A stretch of DNA of 64,000 bases, taken from positions 62,001-126,000 of the forward strand of contig JADCGL010000030.1 of the NCBI GenBank assembly GCA_020248985.1, written 5' to 3'. Position 1 is the stretch's first letter. Each line of letters starts with the position of its first letter. The notes under the pieces were generated by a model, which made no database searches, was not told the origin of the DNA, and saw only the letters and a program-made list of their open reading frames with translations. The position numbers and the translations under genes are program-made. The DNA comes from Telmatospirillum sp. GTDB taxonomy: Bacteria > Pseudomonadota > Alphaproteobacteria > CACIAM-22H2. This document shows, one piece after another, positions 37,958-45,842 of this stretch.

Positions 37958-39499
37958 ATGGAATCGACAACGAATTGCGATCTGCTGGTCATTGGCGGCG
38001 GGGTCAATGGGTGCGGCATTGCCCGCGATGCCGCCGGGCGCGGTCTCAAAGTGGTGCTGGCCGAGCAGAACGATCTGGCCTCCGGCACGTCCTCGGCCTC
38101 GACCAAACTCATCCATGGTGGCTTGCGCTATCTCGAGCACTACGAGTTCCGCCTCGTTCGCGAAGCCTTGGCCGAACGCGACGTGCTGCTCGACGGAGCG
38201 CCGCATATCATGTGGCCGCTGCGCTTCGTGCTGCCGCACGATTCGGGCTTGCGCCCGGCGTGGCTGATCCGGGCGGGCCTGTTTCTCTACGATTGGCTCG
38301 GCTACATGCCGGGCCGCAAATCGCGCCTGCCCGGGTCGCGCAAGGTCGATCTCGCGGCGAGCCCCTTCGGGGCTGGTTTGCGCAAGGGGCTGTTTGCAGG
38401 CTTCGTCTATTCCGACGGCTGGGTAGACGATGCGCGCCTCGTTACATTGTGCGCACGCCAAGCGGCCGATCTCGGGGCGGATATTCGCGTGCGCACGCAC
38501 GTGAGCGCAGCCCGGCGCGACGGCGACCGCTGGCGTGCAACCTTGTCGGACCGTATCGGCGGCCAGCAAAGCGAGATTTCGGCGCGCGCAATTGTCAATG
38601 CGGCCGGTCCGTGGGTCATGCAGACTTTGTCCAGCGTGTTGGGCTCGAACGCGCCGGCGACGCTGAAGCTCGTCAAGGGCAGTCATATCGTTGTGCCGCG
38701 CCATTACGTAGGCGAGCACGCCTACATCTTCCAGAACGACGACCGCCGCATCGTGTTCGCGATTCCCTACGAGCAGCGCTTCACGCTGATCGGCACGACC
38801 GACGTTGTCTATGACGGCGATCCAGGCCGGGTTGCGATCAACCAAGACGAAATCGAGTATCTGTGCCGCGCGGTCAATCGCTATCTCGATACGCCGATCG
38901 CACCGGCCGACGTGGTGTGGAGCTATGCGGGCGTGCGCCCGCTCTACGACGACGGTGCCGAGAATGCGAGCGAGACGACGCGCGACTACGTGCTCGAGAT
39001 CGATGCGGCCGCCGACGGTGCGCCCGTGCTCTCGATTTTCGGCGGCAAGATCACGACATTTCGCCGCTTGGCCGAGCACGCGCTCGAAAAACTGGCTCCC
39101 TTCTTTCCCGGGATGAAGCCGGCTTGGACCGCGAAGACCACGCTACCAGGCGGCGAACTCGACGGTGCGAGCGGCGATTTCGAGGGCTTTGTGCTGCGGC
39201 TGCAGAAACGCTTTGCTTTCGTGCCGCCGGAACATCTTCACGGCATGGCCCGCCGTCAGGGCGGGCGGGCGCTCAAATTTCTGGATGGGGCCAAGTCGCT
39301 CGACGATCTTGGTCCCCATTTCGGGGCGGGGCTCTACGGGGCCGAGGTCGATCTGATGGTGGCCGAAGAATGGGCGCGTACATCGGGCGACATTCTCTAT
39401 CGGCGTTCGAAATTGGGGCTGCATATCGGCTTGAACGACCAAGCCGCGTTGGGCGGCTATCTCACCAGCCGCCACGGGCTCGGCAAGGTCGCCAACTGA
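37958..39499 (+). CDS. glpD: Glycerol-3-phosphate dehydrogenase, aerobic
   Basis: 513-residue FAD enzyme oxidising glycerol-3-phosphate to dihydroxyacetone phosphate and feeding electrons to quinone at the inner membrane. The FAD motif is LLVIGGGVNGCGIARDAAGRG; GTSSASTKLIHGGLRYLEHYE, GTTDVVYDGDP and YAGVRPLYDD are diagnostic GlpD segments, and FGGKITTFRRLAEHALE contacts FAD. The C-terminal domain is complete. A GTG nine bases upstream is an alternative start. No other glp gene is nearby. Confidence 0.95.
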   Translation: MESTTNCDLLVIGGGVNGCGIARDAAGRGLKVVLAEQNDLASGTSSASTKLIHGGLRYLEHYEFRLVREALAERDVLLDGAPHIMWPLRFVLPHDSGLRPAWLIRAGLFLYDWLGYMPGRKSRLPGSRKVDLAASPFGAGLRKGLFAGFVYSDGWVDDARLVTLCARQAADLGADIRVRTHVSAARRDGDRWRATLSDRIGGQQSEISARAIVNAAGPWVMQTLSSVLGSNAPATLKLVKGSHIVVPRHYVGEHAYIFQNDDRRIVFAIPYEQRFTLIGTTDVVYDGDPGRVAINQDEIEYLCRAVNRYLDTPIAPADVVWSYAGVRPLYDDGAENASETTRDYVLEIDAAADGAPVLSIFGGKITTFRRLAEHALEKLAPFFPGMKPAWTAKTTLPGGELDGASGDFEGFVLRLQKRFAFVPPEHLHGMARRQGGRALKFLDGAKSLDDLGPHFGAGLYGAEVDLMVAEEWARTSGDILYRRSKLGLHIGLNDQAALGGYLTSRHGLGKVAN

Positions 39500-39529
39500 G
39501 CGACGAACAGTCCGTCGCCGTCGCGGGCC

Positions 39530-39676
39530 TTAGTGCTTGTATTTGGGCAGCAGCCCGTCTTCGCGCAGGATCTTTTTGAGATCTGCCAGGATCACCGAAA
39601 GGTCCGGCAGGTCCTCCTGCACGTCTTTGGGCGCCTTCGGTTTCAAATGCGCGATCTTGGGGGACACGCGGGTCAT
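39530..39676 (-). CDS. Small ORF, 48 residues, unknown function
   Basis: A 48-residue reading frame, MTRVSPKIAHLKPKAPKDVQ... ending GLLPKYKH. It is charged and Lys/Asp-rich, with a leucine-spaced helix (DLPDLSVILADLKKIL) and no signal peptide. Third positions are GC-rich, unlike the AT-rich DNA immediately upstream, which suggests coding. It is convergent with glpD and lies downstream of a pair of palindromes (39740-39779) that may control it. I do not recognise the family. Confidence 0.5.
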   Translation of the reverse strand: MTRVSPKIAHLKPKAPKDVQEDLPDLSVILADLKKILREDGLLPKYKH

Positions 39677-39739
39677 TGCGGTCGTCTCAGGTTCACGTTT
39701 GGCATGATTGCCAAATTCATATTCTTATCATGCGCGTCT

Positions 39740-39756
39740 ATTTGCAAAATGCAAAT
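39740..39756. promoter_or_regulatory. Palindrome 1, putative operator
   Basis: ATTTGCA-aaa-TGCAAAT is a perfect 7-bp inverted repeat. Its centre is 24 bp from that of the second palindrome, about two helical turns, and both have the same TTTGC/GCAAA edges. This looks like a pair of sites for one dimeric regulator. The regulator is unknown. It lies 64 bp upstream of the minus-strand 48-residue ORF. Confidence 0.5.
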
Positions 39757-39764
39757 GAATTTTT

Positions 39765-39779
39765 CCGCAAAATTTGCGG
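39765..39779. promoter_or_regulatory. Palindrome 2, putative operator
   Basis: CCGCAAA-a-TTTGCGG is a perfect 7-bp inverted repeat sharing the GCAAA core with palindrome 1. It lies 40 bp upstream of the imuA -35 box. Confidence 0.5.
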
Positions 39780-39819
39780 TCCATTTAGATTTTAGGTAAT
39801 GCTTGATGCCCGGAAGCGC

Positions 39820-39859
39820 TTGACAGCTCCCAAAACACAAGATAGAACAAACAAAGAAT
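39820..39859 (+). promoter_or_regulatory. SOS-type promoter with LexA box for imuA-imuB-dnaE2
   Basis: A perfect -35 TTGACA at 39820-39825 is spaced 17 bases from TAGAAC (39843-39848). The alphaproteobacterial LexA motif is GAAC-N7-GAAC. Here GAAC at 39845-39848 and GAAT at 39856-39859, seven bases apart, match seven of eight positions and overlap the -10 box. LexA binding there would block RNA polymerase, as expected for a mutagenesis cassette. The regulator assignment is inference from the motif and the genes it precedes. Confidence 0.6.
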
Positions 39860-39887
39860 TAAACAAAACACGAACGGAGATGTCGCG

Positions 39888-40811
39888 ATGCTTTCCAGCC
39901 CTTATCCCCCTTCGTTTCATCCCGAGAAGGCCGCCCTCGCTTTCGATATGCGCGATTGCAGTCAAGAACATTTCATGCACGCAAATCGGGACCGCTTCCC
40001 GAGCCGCCAGCAAACGACCTTCGGAATGCTCCGCAACCCTCTGATTGGCAAGTCCGCCATGCTGCACGAACCGCGTTTTCGCCGCCCAGCCTCGACCAGC
40101 GTGCAAGAACTCAAGGCCAGGCTTGCTGCCTTCGAAACCCGCCCTGGGCACAAAGCCAAAGCAGCGCTGTCATTCGGCATCAGCGCGATCGACAGCGCCC
40201 TGCCCGGCGGCGGCTTGGCACGGGCTGCCTTGCACGAAATCGTGGGTGCAGGCAACGACGGCGCTTCGGCAGGCTTTGCAGCTGCCCTGCTGGCGCGGCT
40301 GGCGGCTGACGGGCCGGTCTTGTGGATCGCGCGCCGCCCGGATTTGAGTGCGGCCGGCTTGGCCGCTCTGGGCCTGGAGCCGGCGCGCCTACTGCTCGTG
40401 CATGCCGCCCGTCGCAACGATGCGCTGTGGGCCTTCGAAGAAGCGCTGCGCAACCCCGCTTTGGCGGCCGTAGTGGGCGAGATCGATGCGGTCGATCTCA
40501 CCCAGTCGCGCCGTCTGCAATTAGCGGCCGAAGCGGGCGGCACCACCGCCCTGCTGCTGCGCCCGGCAGATGAAATCACCACCGCCAGTGCGGCCCGCAC
40601 GCGCTGGCAGGTCGCGGCCGAGCCCGCCAAAGGCAGCGGCGAACTGCGCTGGCGCGTGGCCCTGGCGCGTACGCAAGGCGGCAAGCCGGCTGCCTGGTCG
40701 CTCGCCTGCCAGCGTCATACTTGGAATCTTGCCGATGAAGATGTCGTACCGGCGGCTGCTGGCGATCTCCCTGCCCTATCTGCCGGTCGAGCGCTGCGCA
40801 GCGTCGTCTAA
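39888..40811 (+). CDS. imuA: Translesion mutagenesis protein ImuA
   Basis: RecA-like accessory protein of the ImuA-ImuB-DnaE2 mutasome. Core features are LSFGISAIDSALPGGGLARAALHEIVG (a degenerate Walker A region), VLWIARRPDLSAAGLAALGL and the strand EIDAVDLTQSRRLQLAAEAG. With this ATG the protein has 307 residues; GGAG lies eight bases upstream, consistent with transcription from the SOS promoter. An ATG at 40059 would give a 250-residue protein closer to family length, and the first 57 codons have weaker GC bias, so that start is a real alternative. Its end overlaps imuB by 77 bases. Confidence 0.85.
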   Translation: MLSSPYPPSFHPEKAALAFDMRDCSQEHFMHANRDRFPSRQQTTFGMLRNPLIGKSAMLHEPRFRRPASTSVQELKARLAAFETRPGHKAKAALSFGISAIDSALPGGGLARAALHEIVGAGNDGASAGFAAALLARLAADGPVLWIARRPDLSAAGLAALGLEPARLLLVHAARRNDALWAFEEALRNPALAAVVGEIDAVDLTQSRRLQLAAEAGGTTALLLRPADEITTASAARTRWQVAAEPAKGSGELRWRVALARTQGGKPAAWSLACQRHTWNLADEDVVPAAAGDLPALSAGRALRSVV

Positions 40812-42288
40812 AACCGGGGCGGATGTCGGAAACGGCCCCTGTGCGGTCTTTGCCAATCGGCAAGGCGCACTGCGCCTGACGTCGGTCTGCGCGCGCGCGG
40901 CCCAAGCGGGCTTGCGCATCGGCCTGCCTTTGGCCGAAGCGCGCGCGCGCCTGCCTGAACTGGCCGTGTGGCCGCAGCGCGTCGAGGCAGACGCCGCTTT
41001 GCGCCGCCGCTTGGCCGACCAAGCGTTGCGCTGGTCGCCGTCGGTTGCTTGCGACGAAGACGGGCTGCGCTTGGATGCCAGCGGCATTGCGCATCTGTTC
41101 GGCAGCGAATCGGCGCTACTGGCCGACATCGTGCGGCATTTCTGGCGCCAGGGGCTGACCGCGCGCGCCTGCATTGCCGATACGTTGGGCGCGGCTTGGG
41201 CCGGCGCGCAATTCGGACCGACCGCCTGCACGGTGTTTGCCCCCGGCCAGACGCGCGCCGATCTCGCCCCTTTGCCGGTCGCAGCCTTGCGCTTGGCGGC
41301 CGAGGATCTCGCACAGCTGCAGCGCTTGGGCTTGCGGCGCATCGGCGATCTCTATCCGATTGCCGATGCGGCCAGCGGGCGCGCAGGCCTTGCGCGCCGC
41401 TTCGGCCCGGTTGTGACCCAGCGTCTCTTCCAAGCGCTGGGTGCGGAGGCCGAGCCGCTTGTCCCCGATGCCGCAGCCCCGGCCTTACGCGCGCGCCTGG
41501 CCTTTGCCGAACCCGTGACGGCGCCCGACGCATTGGCGCGTATCGTCGCCAAACTGGCCGACGATCTGTGCGCGCAATTGGCTGCCGCACAGCTGGGGGC
41601 GCGACGGCTCGCACTCGTTTTCCATCGCGTCGACGGTTTGCCGCTACGCCTTGCCCTCGGCACCAGCAGGCCCACGCGTGCGCCCAGCGACATCGCGCGG
41701 CTGTTCGTCGAAAAGCTCGGCTCGCTCGATCCCGGTTTTGGCATCGAGCTCGCCACACTCGACGCGGAACTTGCGCAAAGCCTGATGCCGAGCCAACGCG
41801 ACATGCTGCCCGACGGCGATCCGGGCTTTACGGCGGCCGATCTCGCCCCGCTCGTCGATCGGCTGGCCAATCGATTGGGGCCGGCCAATATCGGCCGCCT
41901 TGCGCATGCCGAAAGCCATGTGCCCGAACGCGCCCAGGTTTTTATGGCAGCTCTCGGCGCCGTGCCGCGCCATCTGCGCACGGCACAAGCTCCGTCCCAG
42001 CCACGCCCGTTGCGCCTGCTGGGCTATCCCGAATCCATCGACGTGACGGCCGAATTGCCCGACGCCCCGCCGCTGCTGTTCCGCTGGCGCAGCCAATTGC
42101 ACCATGTTGCCGCCGCCAACGGACCCGAACGCATCGCCGGCGAATGGTGGCTAAAGGCCGGCGACATTCGCGACTATTACCGCCTCGAGGACCGCCAAGG
42201 GCGCCGCTTCTGGGTCTATCGCGAAGGTCTGTGGGGCGACGGTGCCGCGCGGCCACCACGCTGGTTTCTACACGGGCTGTTCGCGTGA
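40735..42288 (+). CDS. imuB: Inactive Y-family polymerase ImuB
   Basis: 517-residue Y-family-like protein that links DnaE2 to the clamp and to ImuA. The N-terminal strand reads RRLLAISLPYLPVERCA, where an active Y polymerase would have its first catalytic Asp, and the palm segment reads CDEDGLRLDASGIAHLFG, typical of ImuB, so it is not expected to polymerise. A C-terminal extension has RPLRLLGYPESIDV, GPERIAGEWW and DYYRLEDRQGRRFWVYREG, all family marks. The start is at MKMSYRRLL within the end of imuA; MSYRRLL two codons later is equally possible. Its stop overlaps the dnaE2 GTG. Confidence 0.92.
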   Translation: MKMSYRRLLAISLPYLPVERCAASSKTGADVGNGPCAVFANRQGALRLTSVCARAAQAGLRIGLPLAEARARLPELAVWPQRVEADAALRRRLADQALRWSPSVACDEDGLRLDASGIAHLFGSESALLADIVRHFWRQGLTARACIADTLGAAWAGAQFGPTACTVFAPGQTRADLAPLPVAALRLAAEDLAQLQRLGLRRIGDLYPIADAASGRAGLARRFGPVVTQRLFQALGAEAEPLVPDAAAPALRARLAFAEPVTAPDALARIVAKLADDLCAQLAAAQLGARRLALVFHRVDGLPLRLALGTSRPTRAPSDIARLFVEKLGSLDPGFGIELATLDAELAQSLMPSQRDMLPDGDPGFTAADLAPLVDRLANRLGPANIGRLAHAESHVPERAQVFMAALGAVPRHLRTAQAPSQPRPLRLLGYPESIDVTAELPDAPPLLFRWRSQLHHVAAANGPERIAGEWWLKAGDIRDYYRLEDRQGRRFWVYREGLWGDGAARPPRWFLHGLFA

Positions 42289-45200
42289 CCGGGCGTACAA
42301 CCGCAGGCGCCGCCTATGCCGAGCTGCAGGTCACGACGAATTTTTCGTTTCTGCGCGGGGCCTCGCATCCGCACGAATTCGTGGCGACGGCAAAAGCGCT
42401 GGGCCATTGCGCCATCGGCATTGCCGACCATGGCAGCTTTGCCGGAATCGTGCGTGCGCATGTCGCGGCCAAAGAAGCGGGCCTCAAGCTGCTGACGGGC
42501 GTGCGCGTCGATCCGACCAACGGCCCGCCTTTGCTGCTCTATGCCAAGGACCGCACGGGCTATGCGGGCCTATGCCGTCTGATTTCGGCCGGGCGGCGAC
42601 GGGCGGGCCATGGCAATGGCTGCCAAGTGTCGCTCGCCGAATGTTTGGCTCTGAAGGGCAGCGTGGTCGCGATTGCCCTTGACCCCATCGAACTCGACGC
42701 GGTGGCCGCCGCGTTTGGCCGCGACGCCTATCTTGCCGCGACGTTCCGCTATGCCGGCGACGATGCGGCCGCGATCTCAGCGCAAGCCAATCTTGCCCGC
42801 CGGCACAAGCTGCGGTTGGTTGCCACCAACGACGTGCAGGCACATGCGCCCGAGCGCCGGGCCCTGCACGACGTGCTCGCCTGCATCCGCAATCTGCAGA
42901 CGATCGACACGGCCGGCTATCTGCTGGCCGCCAATGCCGAGCGCCATCTGAAGCTGCCCGTAGAGATGGCGCGGTTGTTTGCCGCTTGGCCTGACGCGAT
43001 CGCCGCCACCGCCGCGATCGCCTCAGCATGCGACTTCTCGCTCGACCAGGTACGCTACGACTATCCCGATCTGCCGGGGGCCGAGCCTGGCAGTGCGCAG
43101 GCCACGCTCACAAGGCTTGCCTGGGACGGAGCGAAAGAACGCTATCCCGCAGGCATTCCGCCGAGTGTGGCAACCCAGATTTCCTACGAACTCGAGATCG
43201 TCGCTGAGCTCGGCTACGCGCCGTATTTCCTCACCGTACACGACATCGTCATGTTCGCACGCAATCGCGGCATTCTCTGCCAGGGGCGCGGCTCGGCCGC
43301 CAATTCGGCCGTGTGCTATTGCATCGGCATTACGGCTGTCGATCCGACACGCATGGATCTGCTGTTCGAGCGTTTCGTGTCGGCCGCGCGCAACGAGCCG
43401 CCCGACATCGACGTCGACTTCGAGCACGAACGGCGGGAAGAAGTGATCCAGTATATCTACGCGCATTACGGGCGCGAGCGGGCGGGCCTTGCCGGCGCTA
43501 TCGCCGCCTATCGCGCGCGCTCGGCCTTGCGCGACGTGGGCAAAGCGCTGGGCCTCACCGCCGATGCGATCGCGGCATTGTCGGGCAGCGTATGGGGGCG
43601 CAGCGAGGCCGCCATCGACGACACGCACATCAAGGCCGCCGGGCTCGATCCGGAAGCGCCGCGCCTGCGCTTGGCGTTGACGCTGGCGCGCACGCTCGTT
43701 GGGTTTCCGCGCCATCTATCGCAGCATTCGGGCGGTTTCGTGATTGCGCGCGGACGGCTCGACGAAATCTGCCCGGTCGTCGATGCGGCTATGGAAGCGC
43801 GCACGATCCTCGAATGGGACAAGGACGATCTCGAAGCGCTCGGCATCCTCAAGATCGACGTGCTGGCGCTGGGCATGCTGACCTGCATCCGCAAAGCGTT
43901 CGATCTGATTGCTGATGCCGGCGGCCCGCGCCTCGAACTTGCCGACGTGCCGGCCGAAGATCCGGCCGTCTACGACATGCTGTGCCGCGCTGACTCGATC
44001 GGCGTGTTCCAGGTCGAAAGCCGCGCGCAGATGAGCATGCTGCCGCGCCTGAAGCCGCGCTGCTTCTACGATCTTGTGATCCAAGTCGCGATCGTGCGCC
44101 CGGGCCCGATCCAGGGCGACATGGTACATCCCTATTTGCGCCGCCGCAGCGGCCAGGAGACGGTCTCGTTCCCATCCCAAGCGCTCGAACAGGTACTGAG
44201 CAAAACCCTGGGCGTGCCGCTGTTCCAGGAGCAGGCCATGAAAATCGCCATCGTCGCAGCTGGCTTCACGCCGGCCGAGGCCGATGCACTACGCCGCGCG
44301 ATGGCCACGTTCAAACGCGCAGGTCTCATCGGCGGCTTCGGCGCAAAGCTCGTCGAAGGCATGGTCGCGCGCGGCTACGCGCGCGATTTTGCCGAACGCT
44401 GTTTTCGCCAGATCGAAGGTTTCGGCACCTACGGTTTTCCCGAAAGCCACGCCGCATCTTTTGCGCTGCTCGTCTATGTCTCGGCTTGGCTCAAATGCCG
44501 CCATCCAGCGGCGTTTGCGGCGGCGTTGCTCAACAGCCAGCCGATGGGTTTCTACGCGCCTGCCCAGATCGTGCGCGACGCCCAAGAACACGGCGTGCGC
44601 GTAGCCCCGCCTTGCGCCGACCGCAGCCTGTGGGACGCAACACTCGAAGGCGCGGATACGCTGCGCTTGGGCCTACGCCAGATAAAAGGCCTCGGCCAAG
44701 CGGCGGCCGAAGCCTTGGTCGCGGCTCGCCCCGAAGGTGGCTATGCGGGCCCTGCCGATGCTGCACGGCGCGCCAAGCTCGACCGTGACGATCTGGAAGC
44801 GCTGGCGCGCGGCGATGCATTTTCCGCCGCCGGGACCAGCGGATTGCCGCGGCGCCAAGCGCTCTGGCAAGCGGGCCTGCGCGCTCCGCGGCCTTTGCCG
44901 CTATTCGACGGGCTACCGTCCAACGATGCGCCGATCATACTACCGGAAATGGCGTTGGGCGAACAGGTGGCCGAAGACTACGCACATCTGCGCCTGTCGC
45001 TGAAAGCCCATCCGCTTACCTTGCTGCGCACATATCTTTTGATTGCAAAAATGCAGACATGCGCGCAGCTGGCGTGCAGCAAGAACGGTGCACGAACGAC
45101 ATTGGCGGGCTTGGTGCTGCTGCGCCAGCGCCCCGGTACAGCCAAAGGCACGATCTTCGTGACTCTCGAAGACGAAACCGGCATTGCCAATCTGATCGTC

Positions 45201-45389
45201 TGGCCGCACGTGTTCGAAGCGTATCGGCCGGTGGTGCTTGGGGCACGGCTGCTGCAGGTCGAAGGGCAAGTGCAGCGCGAGGCAAGCGTGGTGCATGTGA
45301 TCGTGCGCAAACTTTTCGACCGCTCGGCCCTGCTGGCCACGCTTGTCGGCAGTGCGCCCGTCCACTACCCGTCGCGCGATTTCCGCTAA
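42285..45389 (+). CDS. dnaE2: Error-prone DNA polymerase DnaE2 (ImuC)
   Basis: 1034-residue C-family polymerase acting in damage-induced mutagenesis. The PHP domain starts AYAELQVTTNFSFLRGASHP. Palm acidic residues are visible in PPDIDVDFEHERREEVIQYI, along with GRGSAANSAVCYCIGIT, GFPRHLSQHSGGFVI, and LEWDKDDLEALGILKIDVLALG. The sequence ends in an OB-like domain (LAGLVLLRQRPGTAKGTIFV, TLEDETGIANLIVWPHVF). It starts with GTG in a 4-base overlap with imuB; the open frame upstream is a shadow. The three genes form one operon under the SOS-type promoter at 39820. Confidence 0.96.
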   Translation: MTGRTTAGAAYAELQVTTNFSFLRGASHPHEFVATAKALGHCAIGIADHGSFAGIVRAHVAAKEAGLKLLTGVRVDPTNGPPLLLYAKDRTGYAGLCRLISAGRRRAGHGNGCQVSLAECLALKGSVVAIALDPIELDAVAAAFGRDAYLAATFRYAGDDAAAISAQANLARRHKLRLVATNDVQAHAPERRALHDVLACIRNLQTIDTAGYLLAANAERHLKLPVEMARLFAAWPDAIAATAAIASACDFSLDQVRYDYPDLPGAEPGSAQATLTRLAWDGAKERYPAGIPPSVATQISYELEIVAELGYAPYFLTVHDIVMFARNRGILCQGRGSAANSAVCYCIGITAVDPTRMDLLFERFVSAARNEPPDIDVDFEHERREEVIQYIYAHYGRERAGLAGAIAAYRARSALRDVGKALGLTADAIAALSGSVWGRSEAAIDDTHIKAAGLDPEAPRLRLALTLARTLVGFPRHLSQHSGGFVIARGRLDEICPVVDAAMEARTILEWDKDDLEALGILKIDVLALGMLTCIRKAFDLIADAGGPRLELADVPAEDPAVYDMLCRADSIGVFQVESRAQMSMLPRLKPRCFYDLVIQVAIVRPGPIQGDMVHPYLRRRSGQETVSFPSQALEQVLSKTLGVPLFQEQAMKIAIVAAGFTPAEADALRRAMATFKRAGLIGGFGAKLVEGMVARGYARDFAERCFRQIEGFGTYGFPESHAASFALLVYVSAWLKCRHPAAFAAALLNSQPMGFYAPAQIVRDAQEHGVRVAPPCADRSLWDATLEGADTLRLGLRQIKGLGQAAAEALVAARPEGGYAGPADAARRAKLDRDDLEALARGDAFSAAGTSGLPRRQALWQAGLRAPRPLPLFDGLPSNDAPIILPEMALGEQVAEDYAHLRLSLKAHPLTLLRTYLLIAKMQTCAQLACSKNGARTTLAGLVLLRQRPGTAKGTIFVTLEDETGIANLIVWPHVFEAYRPVVLGARLLQVEGQVQREASVVHVIVRKLFDRSALLATLVGSAPVHYPSRDFR

Positions 45390-45406
45390 CGGACCGCGAC
45401 GGCCAC

Positions 45407-45736
45407 TCAATCCACAATAAAAAGTGTGGCGCCATCGCGGGTGCGCGAGCGATGCGCCTCGGCCCCGTCGGCGACCTGATAGCTCACGCCGGGGCCCATT
45501 TTGAACACGCGCCCATCGGCAAGCTCCGTTTCAAGTTCGCCCGCCAGCACGAGAAGCACATGCCCCTTCTGGCACCAATGGTCGGCAAGATAACCCGCAC
45601 TGTATTCGACCATGCGCACCCGGATGTCGCCGAAATGCCGCGTGCGCCACGTCGCCGACCCGGTTTCGCCCGGATGTTCGGTGCTTTCGACCGTTGCCCA
45701 ATCGACGGTCGCAAAGGGAATTTCAGACAGTCGCAT
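45407..45736 (-). CDS. DHCW-motif cupin protein
   Basis: 109-residue single-domain cupin. The diagnostic sequence LADHWCQKGHVLLVLAGELE lies near residue 50, with the His and Cys of the DHCW family, and VEYSAGY and GPGVSYQVADGAEAHRS complete the barrel. The function of the family is unknown; a metal site is likely from the His residues. It is convergent with dnaE2, with a 17-base gap between the two genes. Confidence 0.85.
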   Translation of the reverse strand: MRLSEIPFATVDWATVESTEHPGETGSATWRTRHFGDIRVRMVEYSAGYLADHWCQKGHVLLVLAGELETELADGRVFKMGPGVSYQVADGAEAHRSRTRDGATLFIVD

Positions 45737-45842
45737 AATGCCTCTTTAAAATTTTTTCGCAACTTATGTCGAGTCGCGCTTGGCCGACTCGGACGCGATA
45801 TGAAAAGGTTGCTGTGGATATCCCGAATCGAGGCATCAGCAC

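Larger units (their letters stand above)
39677..39887. other. AT-rich regulatory region upstream of imuA
   Basis: This gap between the 48-residue ORF (minus) and imuA (plus) is clearly lower in GC than the window average. It holds two palindromes with TTTGC/GCAAA cores, a TTGACA-type promoter and a LexA-type motif, each listed separately. The position suits control of both flanking genes. Confidence 0.6.

Noticed and set aside
39792-40151. 119-codon minus-strand frame over the imuA promoter
   Set aside because: It overlaps the promoter and imuA in antisense and has no homology or ribosome-binding site.
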